From: Parasphingorhabdus cellanae
GTDB taxonomy: Bacteria > Pseudomonadota > Alphaproteobacteria > Sphingomonadales > Sphingomonadaceae
Direction of reading: 5' to 3'
NCBI RefSeq assembly: GCF_017498565.1
Contig: NZ_CP071794.1
Span: 2,222,001 to 2,286,000, forward strand
DNA length: 64,000 nucleotides
Below are positions 42,212 through 50,415 of the stretch, in pieces (the stretch's first letter is position 1; the number at the start of each line of letters is the position of its first letter). Position numbers and translations under genes: made by a program. Below the pieces are notes generated by a model that saw nothing but the letters and a program-made list of their open reading frames with translations, was not told the DNA's origin and did no database searches.

Positions 42212-43051
42212 ATGAATCGTTTACATCTTCACATGCTGTCCGACTCCACTGGTGAGACGCTGGAGAATATCGCTAAAGCGGCGTTGGCGCAATTTGATGG
42301 GGTCGAAATCATCAAGCATTTCTGGCCGATGGTGCGCTCCGAAACGCATTTGAACCGGATATTGGTCGAGGTGGCGGATAATCCCGGTCTGGTGATCTTT
42401 ACGTTGGTCAACAGTGATATCAGAGCGCGGCTGGAGCGGGAATGCCGTCATTTGGGACTTCCTGTTGTTCCGGCGCTCGACACAGTTACCGATGCTTTGT
42501 CCAATATGCTCGGCCAAGAGGCGAAAGCACGTCCGGGCCGGCAACATATATTGGATGCGGCCTATTTTGCCCGGGTCGAGGCGATCCAATTCACCATTGC
42601 CCATGATGACGGTATTGGCTGGGAGAATTGGGAGGAGGCGGATATAGTCCTGGCCGGCGTATCACGAACATCCAAAACACCAACATCCATCTATCTCGCC
42701 AATCGCGGCTACAAGACCGCCAATATCCCAATCGTTCCGGAATCACCGCCGCCTGAGGCTCTTTACCGGTTAAAAAATCCGTTGGTTGTCGGTTTGGTCG
42801 CCGGGGCAAGCCGGTTAGTTCAGGTGCGGCGTAACCGATTACTATCGCTTAATCAGGCACCCGAAACCGACTATGTCGATGAGGAAAAGGTGAAGGCAGA
42901 AATCCAATATGCGCGGCGGATGTTTGCTGACAATGCCTGGCCGACGATCGATGTGACCCGGCGCTCGATTGAGGAGTCCGCTGCGGCCATCATCAATTTT
43001 TACAATGAACGCCATACAGAGTTGAAGGAAAAGAGTGCCATTGATGAGTGA
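42212..43051 (+). CDS. ppsR: Pyruvate, water dikinase regulatory protein (PPSR family)
   Basis: A 279-aa DUF299 protein, a bifunctional ADP-dependent kinase/Pi-dependent pyrophosphorylase that controls PEP synthase or pyruvate phosphate dikinase. LHLHMLSDSTGETLENIAKA is the N-terminal signature, and the P-loop-like segment is LAGVSRTSKTPTSIYLANRG near 150. It is the first gene rightward of oriC, the position of RP001-type genes in other Alphaproteobacteria. It overlaps maf by 8 bp. Confidence 0.93.
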   Translation: MNRLHLHMLSDSTGETLENIAKAALAQFDGVEIIKHFWPMVRSETHLNRILVEVADNPGLVIFTLVNSDIRARLERECRHLGLPVVPALDTVTDALSNMLGQEAKARPGRQHILDAAYFARVEAIQFTIAHDDGIGWENWEEADIVLAGVSRTSKTPTSIYLANRGYKTANIPIVPESPPPEALYRLKNPLVVGLVAGASRLVQVRRNRLLSLNQAPETDYVDEEKVKAEIQYARRMFADNAWPTIDVTRRSIEESAAAIINFYNERHTELKEKSAIDE

Positions 43052-43661
43052 CGCTTTGCCGGACCCTATGCTGATTTTAGCCTCCCAGAGCAAAGCGCGC
43101 CGGGCCATGCTGGAAGCGGCTGGGGTGACGATCGAAGCGCTGGCACCCAATGTCGATGAAGACGCGTTGAAAGACGGCTTGCGGGCCGATGGTGTAACCG
43201 CGCGAAATCTGGCTGACGCTTTGGCTGAAGCGAAGGCGGTGCGACTGTCTCGGCGTATCGGGGTGGCGCTGGTATTGGGCGGTGATCAGGTTCTCGCTTT
43301 GGAAGATGGCGCAATGCTCGACAAGCCGTCTAGTCCAAATGATGCAAAAGCCCATTTGCGGCTCTTGTCCGGCAAAAAGCATAAATTATTCAGCGCTGCG
43401 GTGATCGCGGATCAGGGGTCGCCCGTCTGGCGGCATATTGATATCGCAACCTTGACGATGCGCAGTTTGAGCGGCGCGTTTATCGATAGCTATGTCGATG
43501 CAGAATGGGATAATATCCGCCATTGTGTGGGATGCTACGAGATTGAAGGGCGCGGGGCGCAGCTTTTTTCCGACATTAGAGGGAGTCAATTTACGATCAT
43601 GGGTCTGCCGCTTCTCCACTTACTAGACTATTTAAGGGTCAGAGGGGTGATACCATCATGA
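43044..43661 (+). CDS. maf: Maf family nucleotide pyrophosphatase
   Basis: A 205-aa Maf protein from ATG 43044, overlapping the ppsR stop. LILASQSKARRAMLEAAGV is the S-x-x-R phosphate-binding start, followed by NVDEDALK, LVLGGDQVLALEDG with the catalytic Asp, and CVGCYEIEGRGAQLFSDIRG. Maf enzymes hydrolyse non-canonical or modified NTPs to NMPs. The subgroup (dTTP/UTP or 7-methyl-GTP) cannot be settled. Its stop overlaps the aroE start (ATGA). Confidence 0.92.
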   Translation: MSDALPDPMLILASQSKARRAMLEAAGVTIEALAPNVDEDALKDGLRADGVTARNLADALAEAKAVRLSRRIGVALVLGGDQVLALEDGAMLDKPSSPNDAKAHLRLLSGKKHKLFSAAVIADQGSPVWRHIDIATLTMRSLSGAFIDSYVDAEWDNIRHCVGCYEIEGRGAQLFSDIRGSQFTIMGLPLLHLLDYLRVRGVIPS

Positions 43662-44476
43662 CCAATAAACTCCCTTATGCCGAAGTAATTGGAGATCCGA
43701 TTGCCCATAGCAAGTCGCCAATCATCCATAAATTCTGGCTTGAGAAATTGGCTATTAATGCCGATTATCGGATGTTCCACGTGAAACCCGATGAGCTGGG
43801 GGATTATATCGCCAGTCGCCGTGATGACCTCAATTGGCAGGGCTGCAATGTGACACTCCCTCATAAACTGGCGGTGATGGATCATGTTTCTGATCCGGGA
43901 GAAATTCGGGCGTCTATCGGAGCAATGAACACTATCGCACGGACCGAAAGCGGCGATCTTTTTGGTACAAATACGGATGCCGGGGGTTTTTACGCGCCGA
44001 TAGCGGAGGTGCCGCTGACCGGTCAGGATGTGGTTGTCATTGGTGCCGGTGGTGCGGCCCAAGCGGTATTATTCGCCTTGTCCCGCATTGATGTAGGATC
44101 TGTCACGATGATTAATCGCAATGTCTTGAAGGCGTCGGCTTTGTTAGCGCGCTTTGGGCTCAAAGGACAGGCTTTGGAACATGGTTCTGTCTTGCCCGCT
44201 GCCCGGCTGCTGATCAATTCCAGCGCACTCGGTATGACAGGACAGGATGAGTTAACAATCGATTTGGGCGGACTGCCTGATGACGCGATTGTCTATGACC
44301 TTGTCTATACACCAATTAAAACGAAGCTGCTCAAAGCCGCTAAAGCACGGGGTCTCGACACGGTGGATGGATTATCCATGTTGATTGGACAAGCCGCAGT
44401 GGCCTTTGAAATTTTCTTCGGTCAGGCACCACCACTGGAACATGACGAAGAACTTAGAAAGCTGCTTCTGGCATGA
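43658..44476 (+). CDS. aroE: Shikimate dehydrogenase AroE
   Basis: A 272-aa NADPH-dependent enzyme reducing 3-dehydroshikimate. YAEVIGDPIAHSKSPIIHKF is the substrate-binding N-terminus, CNVTLPHKLAVM contains the catalytic Lys of the NVTxPxK motif, and VVIGAGGAAQAVLFAL is the NADP fold. Residues MFHVKPDE are encoded by a parS site. Start and stop overlap those of maf and coaE, a tightly coupled operon. Confidence 0.96.
   Translation: MTNKLPYAEVIGDPIAHSKSPIIHKFWLEKLAINADYRMFHVKPDELGDYIASRRDDLNWQGCNVTLPHKLAVMDHVSDPGEIRASIGAMNTIARTESGDLFGTNTDAGGFYAPIAEVPLTGQDVVVIGAGGAAQAVLFALSRIDVGSVTMINRNVLKASALLARFGLKGQALEHGSVLPAARLLINSSALGMTGQDELTIDLGGLPDDAIVYDLVYTPIKTKLLKAAKARGLDTVDGLSMLIGQAAVAFEIFFGQAPPLEHDEELRKLLLA
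43773..43788. promoter_or_regulatory. parS site 4 (in aroE, right of oriC)
   Basis: TGTTCCACGTGAAACC, 14 of 16 positions match the consensus TGTTTCACGTGAAACA. It is 1.6 kb right of oriC, opposite to the other three sites. Confidence 0.85.
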
Positions 44477-45072
44477 CTGGACCGATGATCATTGGCCTGA
44501 CCGGATCAATCGGCATGGGCAAATCAACCGTAGCCCAAATGTTTGCCGATGAAGGCGTGCCGGTTTTTGACGCCGATGCTGCGGTTCACATTTTGCAGGG
44601 ACCTGGCGGCGCGCTGGTAGAGGATATTGAAGCTCTGTTTCCTGGCACCACGAACGAAAAGGGTGTGGATCGGCAAAAGCTTGGTGCCGCCGTGCTCGGC
44701 AATGCGGAGGCGCTGAAAAAGCTTGAAGCCATTATTCATCCGGCCGTTGGCGCGATGCGGTCCGAATTTATGCAAGCGAATCGGGATGCACCGATGATTC
44801 TCTTTGATATCCCGCTTCTGTTTGAAAAAACTGGTAAAAAAGCAGTCGACTATGTCATTGTGGTGTCTGCGACGGCAGAGGATCAACGCGACCGTGTGTT
44901 AAACCGTTCCGGCATGACGGCGGAGAAGTTTGAGACAATCAAGGCCCTGCAAATGCCGGATGAAGAAAAGCGCAAGCGGGCTGATTTTATCATCAATACA
45001 TCGCAGCCGTTGGATAAAACGCGGCAGCAGGTGCAAAATACAATAGAAAAATTAAAAGCTTCCCTTGCGTAA
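44473..45072 (+). CDS. coaE: Dephospho-CoA kinase CoaE
   Basis: A 199-aa P-loop kinase catalysing the last step of CoA synthesis. Walker A is IGLTGSIGMGKSTVAQMF at residues 6-23, DADAAVH and LFDIPLLFEKTG follow, and VIVVSATAEDQRDRVLNR is the lid region. It starts inside the aroE stop codon. Confidence 0.96.
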   Translation: MTGPMIIGLTGSIGMGKSTVAQMFADEGVPVFDADAAVHILQGPGGALVEDIEALFPGTTNEKGVDRQKLGAAVLGNAEALKKLEAIIHPAVGAMRSEFMQANRDAPMILFDIPLLFEKTGKKAVDYVIVVSATAEDQRDRVLNRSGMTAEKFETIKALQMPDEEKRKRADFIINTSQPLDKTRQQVQNTIEKLKASLA

Positions 45073-45099
45073 CCGGAAATTGAGTCCGATATTATATTT

Positions 45100-45798
45100 A
45101 TGCGAGAGATAATTTTCGACACTGAAACCACCGGATTTGACCCTCAAAGCGGCGACCGGATGGTTGAGATCGGCTGTATTGAAATGATCGACCGAGTCGA
45201 AACCGGCAACAGTTTCCATTGCTATTATAATCCGCAGCGTCCCATGCCGAAAGCGGCAGAGGAAGTGCATGGGCTTTCCGATATTTTTCTGTCTGACAAA
45301 AAACTATTTTCCGCTGGCGCAGACGAATTGTTGGAATTTCTCGGCGAGGCCAATCTGGTCGCGCACAATGCACAATTTGATTTTAACTTCCTCAATGCCG
45401 AACTGGTTTTGTGCGGCAAAAATCCGATTTCGCAATTTCGTATGGTCGATACACTAGCCATTGCCAAAGTGAAGCATCCCGGCGCCAAATTGTCCCTTGA
45501 CGCGCTATGTAGCCGCTATGGTATTGACCGTAGCCACCGCGTCAAACACGGGGCTCTGCTTGATGCAGAATTGCTAACCCAACTTTATATAGAATTGACC
45601 GGCGGCCGTCAGATCGGCCTGAGTCTAGCGGACGATAAAGTAGATTCTGGATCCGATAAGCGGCAACCGTCACGAAAAGAAGCGGCGCTGCGCCGCCAAT
45701 TTATTGCACCGCGGCCACATAGCGCCAGCGCGGAAGAGCTGGCGCATCACGCCGCTTTCATGGAAGGGATAGAAGACCCGCTTTGGGCCAAAACTTGA
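45100..45798 (+). CDS. dnaQ: DNA polymerase III epsilon subunit (proofreading exonuclease)
   Basis: A 232-aa DEDDh 3'-5' exonuclease. Exo I is EIIFDTETTGFDP (D7, E9), Exo II is LVAHNAQFDFNFLNAEL, and Exo III is HRVKHGALLDAELLTQLY with the catalytic His and Asp. The C-terminal tail would contact DnaE. It is the last gene of the ppsR-maf-aroE-coaE-dnaQ run from the origin. Confidence 0.95.
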   Translation: MREIIFDTETTGFDPQSGDRMVEIGCIEMIDRVETGNSFHCYYNPQRPMPKAAEEVHGLSDIFLSDKKLFSAGADELLEFLGEANLVAHNAQFDFNFLNAELVLCGKNPISQFRMVDTLAIAKVKHPGAKLSLDALCSRYGIDRSHRVKHGALLDAELLTQLYIELTGGRQIGLSLADDKVDSGSDKRQPSRKEAALRRQFIAPRPHSASAEELAHHAAFMEGIEDPLWAKT

Positions 45799-45861
45799 CG
45801 GTTTAAATATCTTTTCCTGCCGAATAATAATAAGATTGCGCAACCATAATGGAGAAAAAAT

Positions 45862-46434
45862 ATGGAAATTCGTGTTTCAGGACATCAGGTGGACACCGGC
45901 GACGCTCTCCAAAGCCATGTTGACGATCGAATGAATGCGATAGCTGCAAAATATTTTCCCAAGGCCCTTTCCAGCCATGCGACTTTTGGCAAAGCGCCCC
46001 ATAATCATTTTCAATGCGATATTGTTTCCCACATTATGACCGGCCTGATGCTGAAATCAGAGGCGCGGGCTGGCGATGCCCATCAGGCGTTTGAGCAGGC
46101 GGCAGACAAGATTGAAAAGCAACTGCGCCGCTACATGCGCCGCCTCAACGACCATCATGTGCAAGCGCAATATGCCGCCAAACAGGAAGAGGCAGCTTAC
46201 CGCGTGTTCGACGTTGGGGATGAAGAGGTTGAGGCGGAATCCAATTCCGAAGCACCGGCTATCATTGCTGAAACGAGCACGGATATTCCAGAGGCAAGCG
46301 TTTCCGACGCCGTGATGATGATGGATTTGCGTAATACCAGCGCGCTATTGTTCAAAAATGCTGGAACTGGATCGCATAATATGGTTTATCGCCGAACAGA
46401 CGGCACTATTGGCTGGGTCGAACCGCAGAAATAG
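45862..46434 (+). CDS. hpf: Ribosome hibernation promoting factor, long form
   Basis: A 190-aa protein. The N-terminal S30AE domain (MEIRVSGHQVDTGDALQSHV to about residue 110) binds the 30S decoding region. A variable linker with many Glu follows, then a C-terminal dimer domain (MMMDLRNTSALLFKNAG, NMVYRRTDGTIGWVEP) that makes 100S ribosomes. It is paired with ptsN downstream, as in the proteobacterial hpf-ptsN arrangement. SD GGAGAAAA precedes the ATG. Confidence 0.95.
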   Translation: MEIRVSGHQVDTGDALQSHVDDRMNAIAAKYFPKALSSHATFGKAPHNHFQCDIVSHIMTGLMLKSEARAGDAHQAFEQAADKIEKQLRRYMRRLNDHHVQAQYAAKQEEAAYRVFDVGDEEVEAESNSEAPAIIAETSTDIPEASVSDAVMMMDLRNTSALLFKNAGTGSHNMVYRRTDGTIGWVEPQK

Positions 46435-46563
46435 CGCCACGTTTCGCCTTTAAATCTCCCAAATAGCCAAATTCTTGGCGTATTTTTGGCGGAACATATT
46501 TTTGATTAGCTGCATCTCGTGAAGGCAATTTGCCCGCCATGATGTTCCGCGTAGTAACAGTTC

Positions 46564-46577
46564 GGGCCTTTCGGCCC
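46564..46577 (+). promoter_or_regulatory. GC hairpin in the ptsN leader
   Basis: GGGCCTTTCGGCCC folds as a 5-bp GC stem with a 4-nt loop directly before the ptsN SD (GAGGA). There is no T-tract, so it is more likely a leader structure than a terminator. Confidence 0.35.
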
Positions 46578-46588
46578 ATGAGGATAGA

Positions 46589-47056
46589 ATGAAATATTTG
46601 TCAGTTCATATCGATGCCGCCGCTATATTGGCGAGTTCTACCGCCATGTCCAAACAAGAGATTTTCACAACCCTGGCCGAAAAAGCAGCAGGTAGCTACG
46701 ACCTTGATGCTCAGATGGTGCTTGATCGGTTAAATGATCGAGAGTCTCTGGGCTCCACCGGATTTGGTGGTTCGGTCGCCATACCCCACGCCCGGATCAA
46801 GCAGCTCGATCATAGTGTTGGGCTCTTCATTCGTCTTGCGCATCCTGTCGCTTTTGATGCCCATGATGGCCAGGACGTTGATCTGGTCTTTGGACTATTA
46901 TCGCCGGAACAAGGCAGTGCCGATCATCTCAAGGCTCTTGCCGAGATATCCCGCTTCTTACGCAATGAGTCTGTCGTTTCGAAGCTGCGCGGCGCCAATT
47001 CAGAAGATGCGCTCTATGTCTTGCTAACTGGACAACAGGACCAGCAAGCAGCTTGA
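46589..47056 (+). CDS. ptsN: Nitrogen PTS EIIA protein PtsN
   Basis: A 155-aa EIIA-Ntr domain. STGFGGSVAIPHARIKQLDH contains the phosphorylated His (near residue 70), and FGLLSPEQGSADHLKALAEI is typical. It takes phosphate from PtsO and regulates nitrogen, potassium and stress functions. It lies downstream of hpf and is followed after 2 nt by a thioesterase gene. Confidence 0.93.
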   Translation: MKYLSVHIDAAAILASSTAMSKQEIFTTLAEKAAGSYDLDAQMVLDRLNDRESLGSTGFGGSVAIPHARIKQLDHSVGLFIRLAHPVAFDAHDGQDVDLVFGLLSPEQGSADHLKALAEISRFLRNESVVSKLRGANSEDALYVLLTGQQDQQAA

Positions 47057-47058
47057 GC

Positions 47059-47538
47059 ATGGCTTCGGAGACTGATCCAGAGCAGGCACCAGACGGATCG
47101 CACGAACATTTTCGTGCCCTGGAGCGGCTCTACAAAGAAGCGCCCATCAACGCATTGTTTGAATCGGATCTTGAGATCACCGATCGCGGTTTTGCACGCA
47201 TCACCTTTGCGGTTGATGAGCGGCACTATCACGCAGCGGGTGCTGTGCATGGCACGAGTTATTTTAAAATGCTTGACGATGCGGCCTTTTATGCCGCCAA
47301 CAGCTTGGTTTCTGACCGATTTCTGCTGACTACGGCCTTCAATGTGCTGTTCACCCGTCCGCTAAAGTCGAGCACCGTGACGGCCGAGGGGCGCTGGGTG
47401 AGCGGAAAAAGACGGGTTTTCGTCGCGGATTCGCGGCTTATTGACGAAGAGGGCGAAGAAATTGCCCGCGGGACTGGAACATTTATGCGTTCTCACATTC
47501 CGCTCGCTTCTCTTCCTGGTTACAAGCGGGATATATGA
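47059..47538 (+). CDS. PaaI-like hotdog thioesterase
   Basis: A 159-aa hotdog-fold protein from ATG 47059; a TTG at 47053 overlaps ptsN and is less likely. AAGAVHGTSYFKMLDDAAFY matches the HGG-type active-site helix of PaaI/acyl-CoA thioesterases, although the second Gly is Thr here. It probably hydrolyses an acyl-CoA. Its stop overlaps the start of the DUF1491 gene (ATGA). Confidence 0.85.
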   Translation: MASETDPEQAPDGSHEHFRALERLYKEAPINALFESDLEITDRGFARITFAVDERHYHAAGAVHGTSYFKMLDDAAFYAANSLVSDRFLLTTAFNVLFTRPLKSSTVTAEGRWVSGKRRVFVADSRLIDEEGEEIARGTGTFMRSHIPLASLPGYKRDI

Positions 47539-47870
47539 TCGAACCGCGGCTGTCTGCGGAGATGATTGTGCAGTCTTTGATCCGGAAAGTGAATCAGGAA
47601 GGCGGCTTTGGGGCGGTGATTCGAAAGGGCGACCGGATTTCTGGCGCGATCCTGATAATATGCATCGAAAAGGGTAAAGATCCGCGCCTTCTGGAGAAAA
47701 TGCCGAGTCTCGACGGTCCAGCAATTTGGCAAGTGATTTGGCCGCAAGACATTGAAAAAGAACAAGTTTTGGATGATTATTTAGAACGCAGAACTGGTTT
47801 TGATCCCGATTTATGGTTAATTGAACTGGACATCCCGGATGCGGAACGACTCATCGCTCAAATGACCTGA
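47535..47870 (+). CDS. DUF1491 family protein
   Basis: A 111-aa protein typical in length of DUF1491, an alphaproteobacterial family without assigned function. EPRLSAEMIVQSLIRKVNQE is the N-terminus and DDYLERRTGFDPDLWLIELD the conserved C-terminal segment. Overlap with the thioesterase gene indicates co-translation. Confidence 0.85.
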   Translation: MIEPRLSAEMIVQSLIRKVNQEGGFGAVIRKGDRISGAILIICIEKGKDPRLLEKMPSLDGPAIWQVIWPQDIEKEQVLDDYLERRTGFDPDLWLIELDIPDAERLIAQMT

Positions 47871-48062
47871 TTTGATTGACTTTGTTGCACTGCACCCTAT
47901 TTCGCGACCAACTTTGAAGCGAAGGTTGTTCCAAGGGATTGTCCAACTGGACATGGAATAAACACGCAGACGGAGGGAACAGGGATAAGCTGTTGGTTGG
48001 TTTTTACGCTTATTTATGCTGGTTTGGCTAGCACTGGACTCGCCGCATAAAATAACAGGTTT

Positions 48063-48773
48063 ATGAGTAAAATTTTTAAAACTGCGAGCGTGGTTTCGCT
48101 TGCATTCTCTGCGGTCGCCGCTCTCGCAGTAACCGATGCATCATTCGCATTAGAAGCGAATGATGATACACCCGAGATGGAAATCGTAATCGATCCGGAC
48201 ATGCTGGATTCCGATGAGAATACACCCGGTTTCGAAACGGTAATTTTTGGCGAACAGCAGGAAGTTGTTTCCGAAATCCCGCAGGATGTCATTGACGCTG
48301 ATCGTGAAGCTAACGAAGAGCGGGCTGCAGTCGAGACGGTTGATTTCACGAATGATGGCGCCAGTTCGCTGCGTCAGCTCGTAAAACAGCAATCTGTAGA
48401 CGGCGCGCTGAGCGAAGAAATGCAGTGCCTCGCTGGAACCGTGTACTTTGAATCCAAAGGTGAAACGCTCGCCGGCCAGCTTGCCGTAGCACGTGTGGTC
48501 ATGGCGCGGGCCGCATCTTCACGCTTTCCGGATAGTCTTTGTGGCGTTGTTTATCAGCGCAAGCAATTTTCTTTCATCCGAGGCGGTAAAATGCCGCGGA
48601 TTAACAAAGGCCACCGGCATTGGCGCAATGCTGTAGCGATTGCCAAAATCGCGATGAATGACGGCTGGAAGAGCCCTGTTGAAGGCGCTTTGTTTTTCCA
48701 TGCGCGCTACGTATCGCCTGGTTGGCGGCTGAAGCGCATGGCAACGATTGATAATCATATATTCTATCGGTGA
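48063..48773 (+). CDS. Cell wall hydrolase (SleB / Hydrolase_2 domain)
   Basis: A 236-aa exported protein. A signal peptide ends near DASFALEA, an acidic linker runs to about 120, and a C-terminal Hydrolase_2 domain follows: CLAGTVYFESKGETLAGQLA, the catalytic Glu region, then FPDSLCGVVYQRKQFSF and ALFFHARYVSPGW. It probably cleaves peptidoglycan in the periplasm as a lytic transglycosylase or amidase. A good terminator follows. Confidence 0.88.
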   Translation: MSKIFKTASVVSLAFSAVAALAVTDASFALEANDDTPEMEIVIDPDMLDSDENTPGFETVIFGEQQEVVSEIPQDVIDADREANEERAAVETVDFTNDGASSLRQLVKQQSVDGALSEEMQCLAGTVYFESKGETLAGQLAVARVVMARAASSRFPDSLCGVVYQRKQFSFIRGGKMPRINKGHRHWRNAVAIAKIAMNDGWKSPVEGALFFHARYVSPGWRLKRMATIDNHIFYR

Positions 48774-48796
48774 TTTGGTCATCAAAGAGATTTCAT

Positions 48797-48826
48797 AAAG
48801 GCTCCCAATTGGGGGCCTTTATTTTT
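48797..48826 (+). terminator. Rho-independent terminator after the cell wall hydrolase gene
   Basis: AAAGGCTCCC pairs with GGGGGCCTTT (48811-48820) around AATT, one G-U pair, followed by ATTTTT. It lies 24 bp past the stop codon. Confidence 0.85.
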
Positions 48827-48896
48827 GGTGGTGAATGACGGACTAAATCGAACAAGCGCTTTTTTGAACTGGGGCTACAGACAGCGCCTCTTCAGC

Positions 48897-49034
48897 ATGG
48901 CCGAAAATGTTCAGTTCCAGCCAGCGATGGACTGTGATTTGTGTGAACTTTGGAAGAAACTAAAGTGTTTCCAAGGCAACATCGCCAATATCGACCTTGA
49001 AAAGCTGCCAGGCATCAAGCGACAATGGGTTTGA
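48897..49034 (+). pseudogene. Short ORF, possible gene fragment with a CxxC motif
   Basis: A 45-aa reading frame starting MAENVQFQPAMDCDLCELWK, between a terminator and the LexA box of mmcB. Its centre is repeated on the opposite strand at 54994-55020, where the frame is shifted and stops early. This suggests that both are remnants of one ancestral gene. The DCDLCEL motif could bind a metal. I do not recognise the family, and the ORF may not be expressed. Confidence 0.35.
48926..48952 (+). repeat. 27-bp repeat, copy 1
   Basis: GATGGACTGTGATTTGTGTG followed by AACTTTG is present here on the + strand and exactly, on the other strand, at 54994-55020. Weaker similarity extends about 30 bp on the 5' side (GCCGAA and following bases). 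Confidence 0.85.
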
Positions 49035-49066
49035 TACTGTCCGAAAAAGATAAGCGCCTTTCTTTT

Positions 49067-49081
49067 GTTCTTTTTATGTTC
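49067..49081 (+). promoter_or_regulatory. LexA (SOS) box upstream of mmcB
   Basis: GTTCTTTTTATGTTC fits the alphaproteobacterial LexA site GTTC-N7-GTTC exactly. It ends 12 bp before the ATG at 49094, so LexA would cover the mmcB promoter or start. Confidence 0.8.
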
Positions 49082-49093
49082 TACTCTTCCTTC

Positions 49094-49636
49094 ATGATGA
49101 TGGAACCTAATGATTCGCCTTCCCCCGCTGCTGCTTTGGCCCCTAATCCCGGACAGATGACGGAGAAGACCGATGTTTTAAGCGGGGCAGCTGCCGTTGC
49201 TCGCGGCGTCGCCAGGCTTTTTTCCAGGCACGATATCATGGTGTTATCCGAGGTCAGTTTACCGAACAGAAGGCGCGCAGACTTGATGGGCGTCGATGCC
49301 AAAGGCCAGATTGTGATCGTGGAGATAAAAGTCGCGCGAGCGGATTTGTTGGGTGACGATAAATGGACTGAATATCTCGATTTTTGTGACCGGTTCTATT
49401 GGGCTGTCCCTGGTGAACTGGATGCCTCACCGCTGGAGCGTCCCGATTTCCTGCCGGAAAGGGCGGGTTTGATTATCGCAGATGCCTATGACGCAGAAAT
49501 GGTCCGGTCAGCTGCTACCAATGCATTATCGCCAGCACGCAGAAAGGCCGAAACGATGAGGCTGGCGCGGCGATCAATGCAGCGGCTTTCTGCGGTTAAC
49601 GGCTGGATCGATCCGCAAGCACGGGAATTTTATTGA
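49094..49636 (+). CDS. mmcB: DNA repair putative endonuclease MmcB
   Basis: A 180-aa protein from ATG 49094; in-frame ATGs at 49097, 49100 and 49157 are also possible. An earlier start at 49025 would put the LexA box inside the gene. RRADLMGVDAKGQIVIVEIK carries the D and ExK of a PD-(D/E)XK-like nuclease fold, and KWTEYLDFCDRFYWAVPGEL is the family signature. MmcB in Caulobacter is needed for survival of mitomycin damage. The LexA box supports damage induction. Confidence 0.88.
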   Translation: MMMEPNDSPSPAAALAPNPGQMTEKTDVLSGAAAVARGVARLFSRHDIMVLSEVSLPNRRRADLMGVDAKGQIVIVEIKVARADLLGDDKWTEYLDFCDRFYWAVPGELDASPLERPDFLPERAGLIIADAYDAEMVRSAATNALSPARRKAETMRLARRSMQRLSAVNGWIDPQAREFY

Positions 49637-49656
49637 ATGGAAAGTTGGTTAGCAGC

Positions 49657-50331
49657 CTAACCCTCTGGTCCGAAAAACCGTCCTTCGCTCTCCGGTTTTT
49701 TCTCCGCATCCGCTTTTTCAATCTCGTTTAATATAGAGGCAGCACGACGATCACGTGTGGCGTAGTCACGGGCAGAAAGTCCGGCCAAGGTGTCAGGGCG
49801 ATCCGGGTCAGCGCCGTTCTTCAGCAACAGCCGCGTCATTTCTGAATCTCGTAGCTGCACCGCGCGGATCAAAGCCGTTTCGCCTTGATTGTTGGTCTGA
49901 TTGACATCGGCATTTTTGGCCAGAAGGATTTTTGCGCCTTCAACGAAACGCAATTGCGTGGCCAGCATTAGCGGGGTTGTTCCCTGCTTGTCCCGGAGAT
50001 TAGGGTTAGCGCCCTTTTGCAACAAAAAGCCTGCCCAAGTAGCATCACGGCGTGCCATTACGATGTGTAGTGCCGTCTCGCCAGTGGATACATCCCTGGT
50101 GTTGACAATCACGGTTCCCGGTTGGTTCAAAAATTTCGTGGCCTCGGTTCCATCACGGTCTTTAACCGCTTTCAGGAAATTATAGCTGCTGGAAAATTGT
50201 GCAGTGGCCGCGTGAGGAATAGCCAAGGAGCACATGACCATGAGACCAACAAAAAAGTTCTTGATACTGCTCTTTTCCACGTTGGCATCTTTTGCCGGTG
50301 ATATTTTACTGTTGCCCCAAAACATAAACAT
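49657..50331 (-). CDS. Exported ankyrin-repeat protein
   Basis: A 224-aa protein with a hydrophobic N-terminal segment (NFFVGLMVMCSLAIPHAATA) ending in a likely signal cleavage site, followed by about four ankyrin repeats: GETALHIVMARRDATWAGFL, GTTPLMLATQLRFVEGAKIL, GETALIRAVQLRDSEMTRLL and a degenerate fourth. The C-terminus is charged. It should act by protein binding in the periplasm; the partner is unknown. It is convergent with mmcB. Confidence 0.85.
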   Translation of the reverse strand: MFMFWGNSKISPAKDANVEKSSIKNFFVGLMVMCSLAIPHAATAQFSSSYNFLKAVKDRDGTEATKFLNQPGTVIVNTRDVSTGETALHIVMARRDATWAGFLLQKGANPNLRDKQGTTPLMLATQLRFVEGAKILLAKNADVNQTNNQGETALIRAVQLRDSEMTRLLLKNGADPDRPDTLAGLSARDYATRDRRAASILNEIEKADAEKKPESEGRFFGPEG

Positions 50332-50415
50332 TGCCCTATCCAGATTTGACGCTCGAATTGTCTTCCGGCAATAGATTGCGTCAATTATTGGTTGAATATT
50401 ATTCCGTAGCAGACC

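Noticed and set aside
48825..49034. Reading frame with a GTG start at 48825
   Set aside because: Its first part overlaps the terminator tail, and no SD is present. Only the section from ATG 48897 is kept, as a possible gene fragment.
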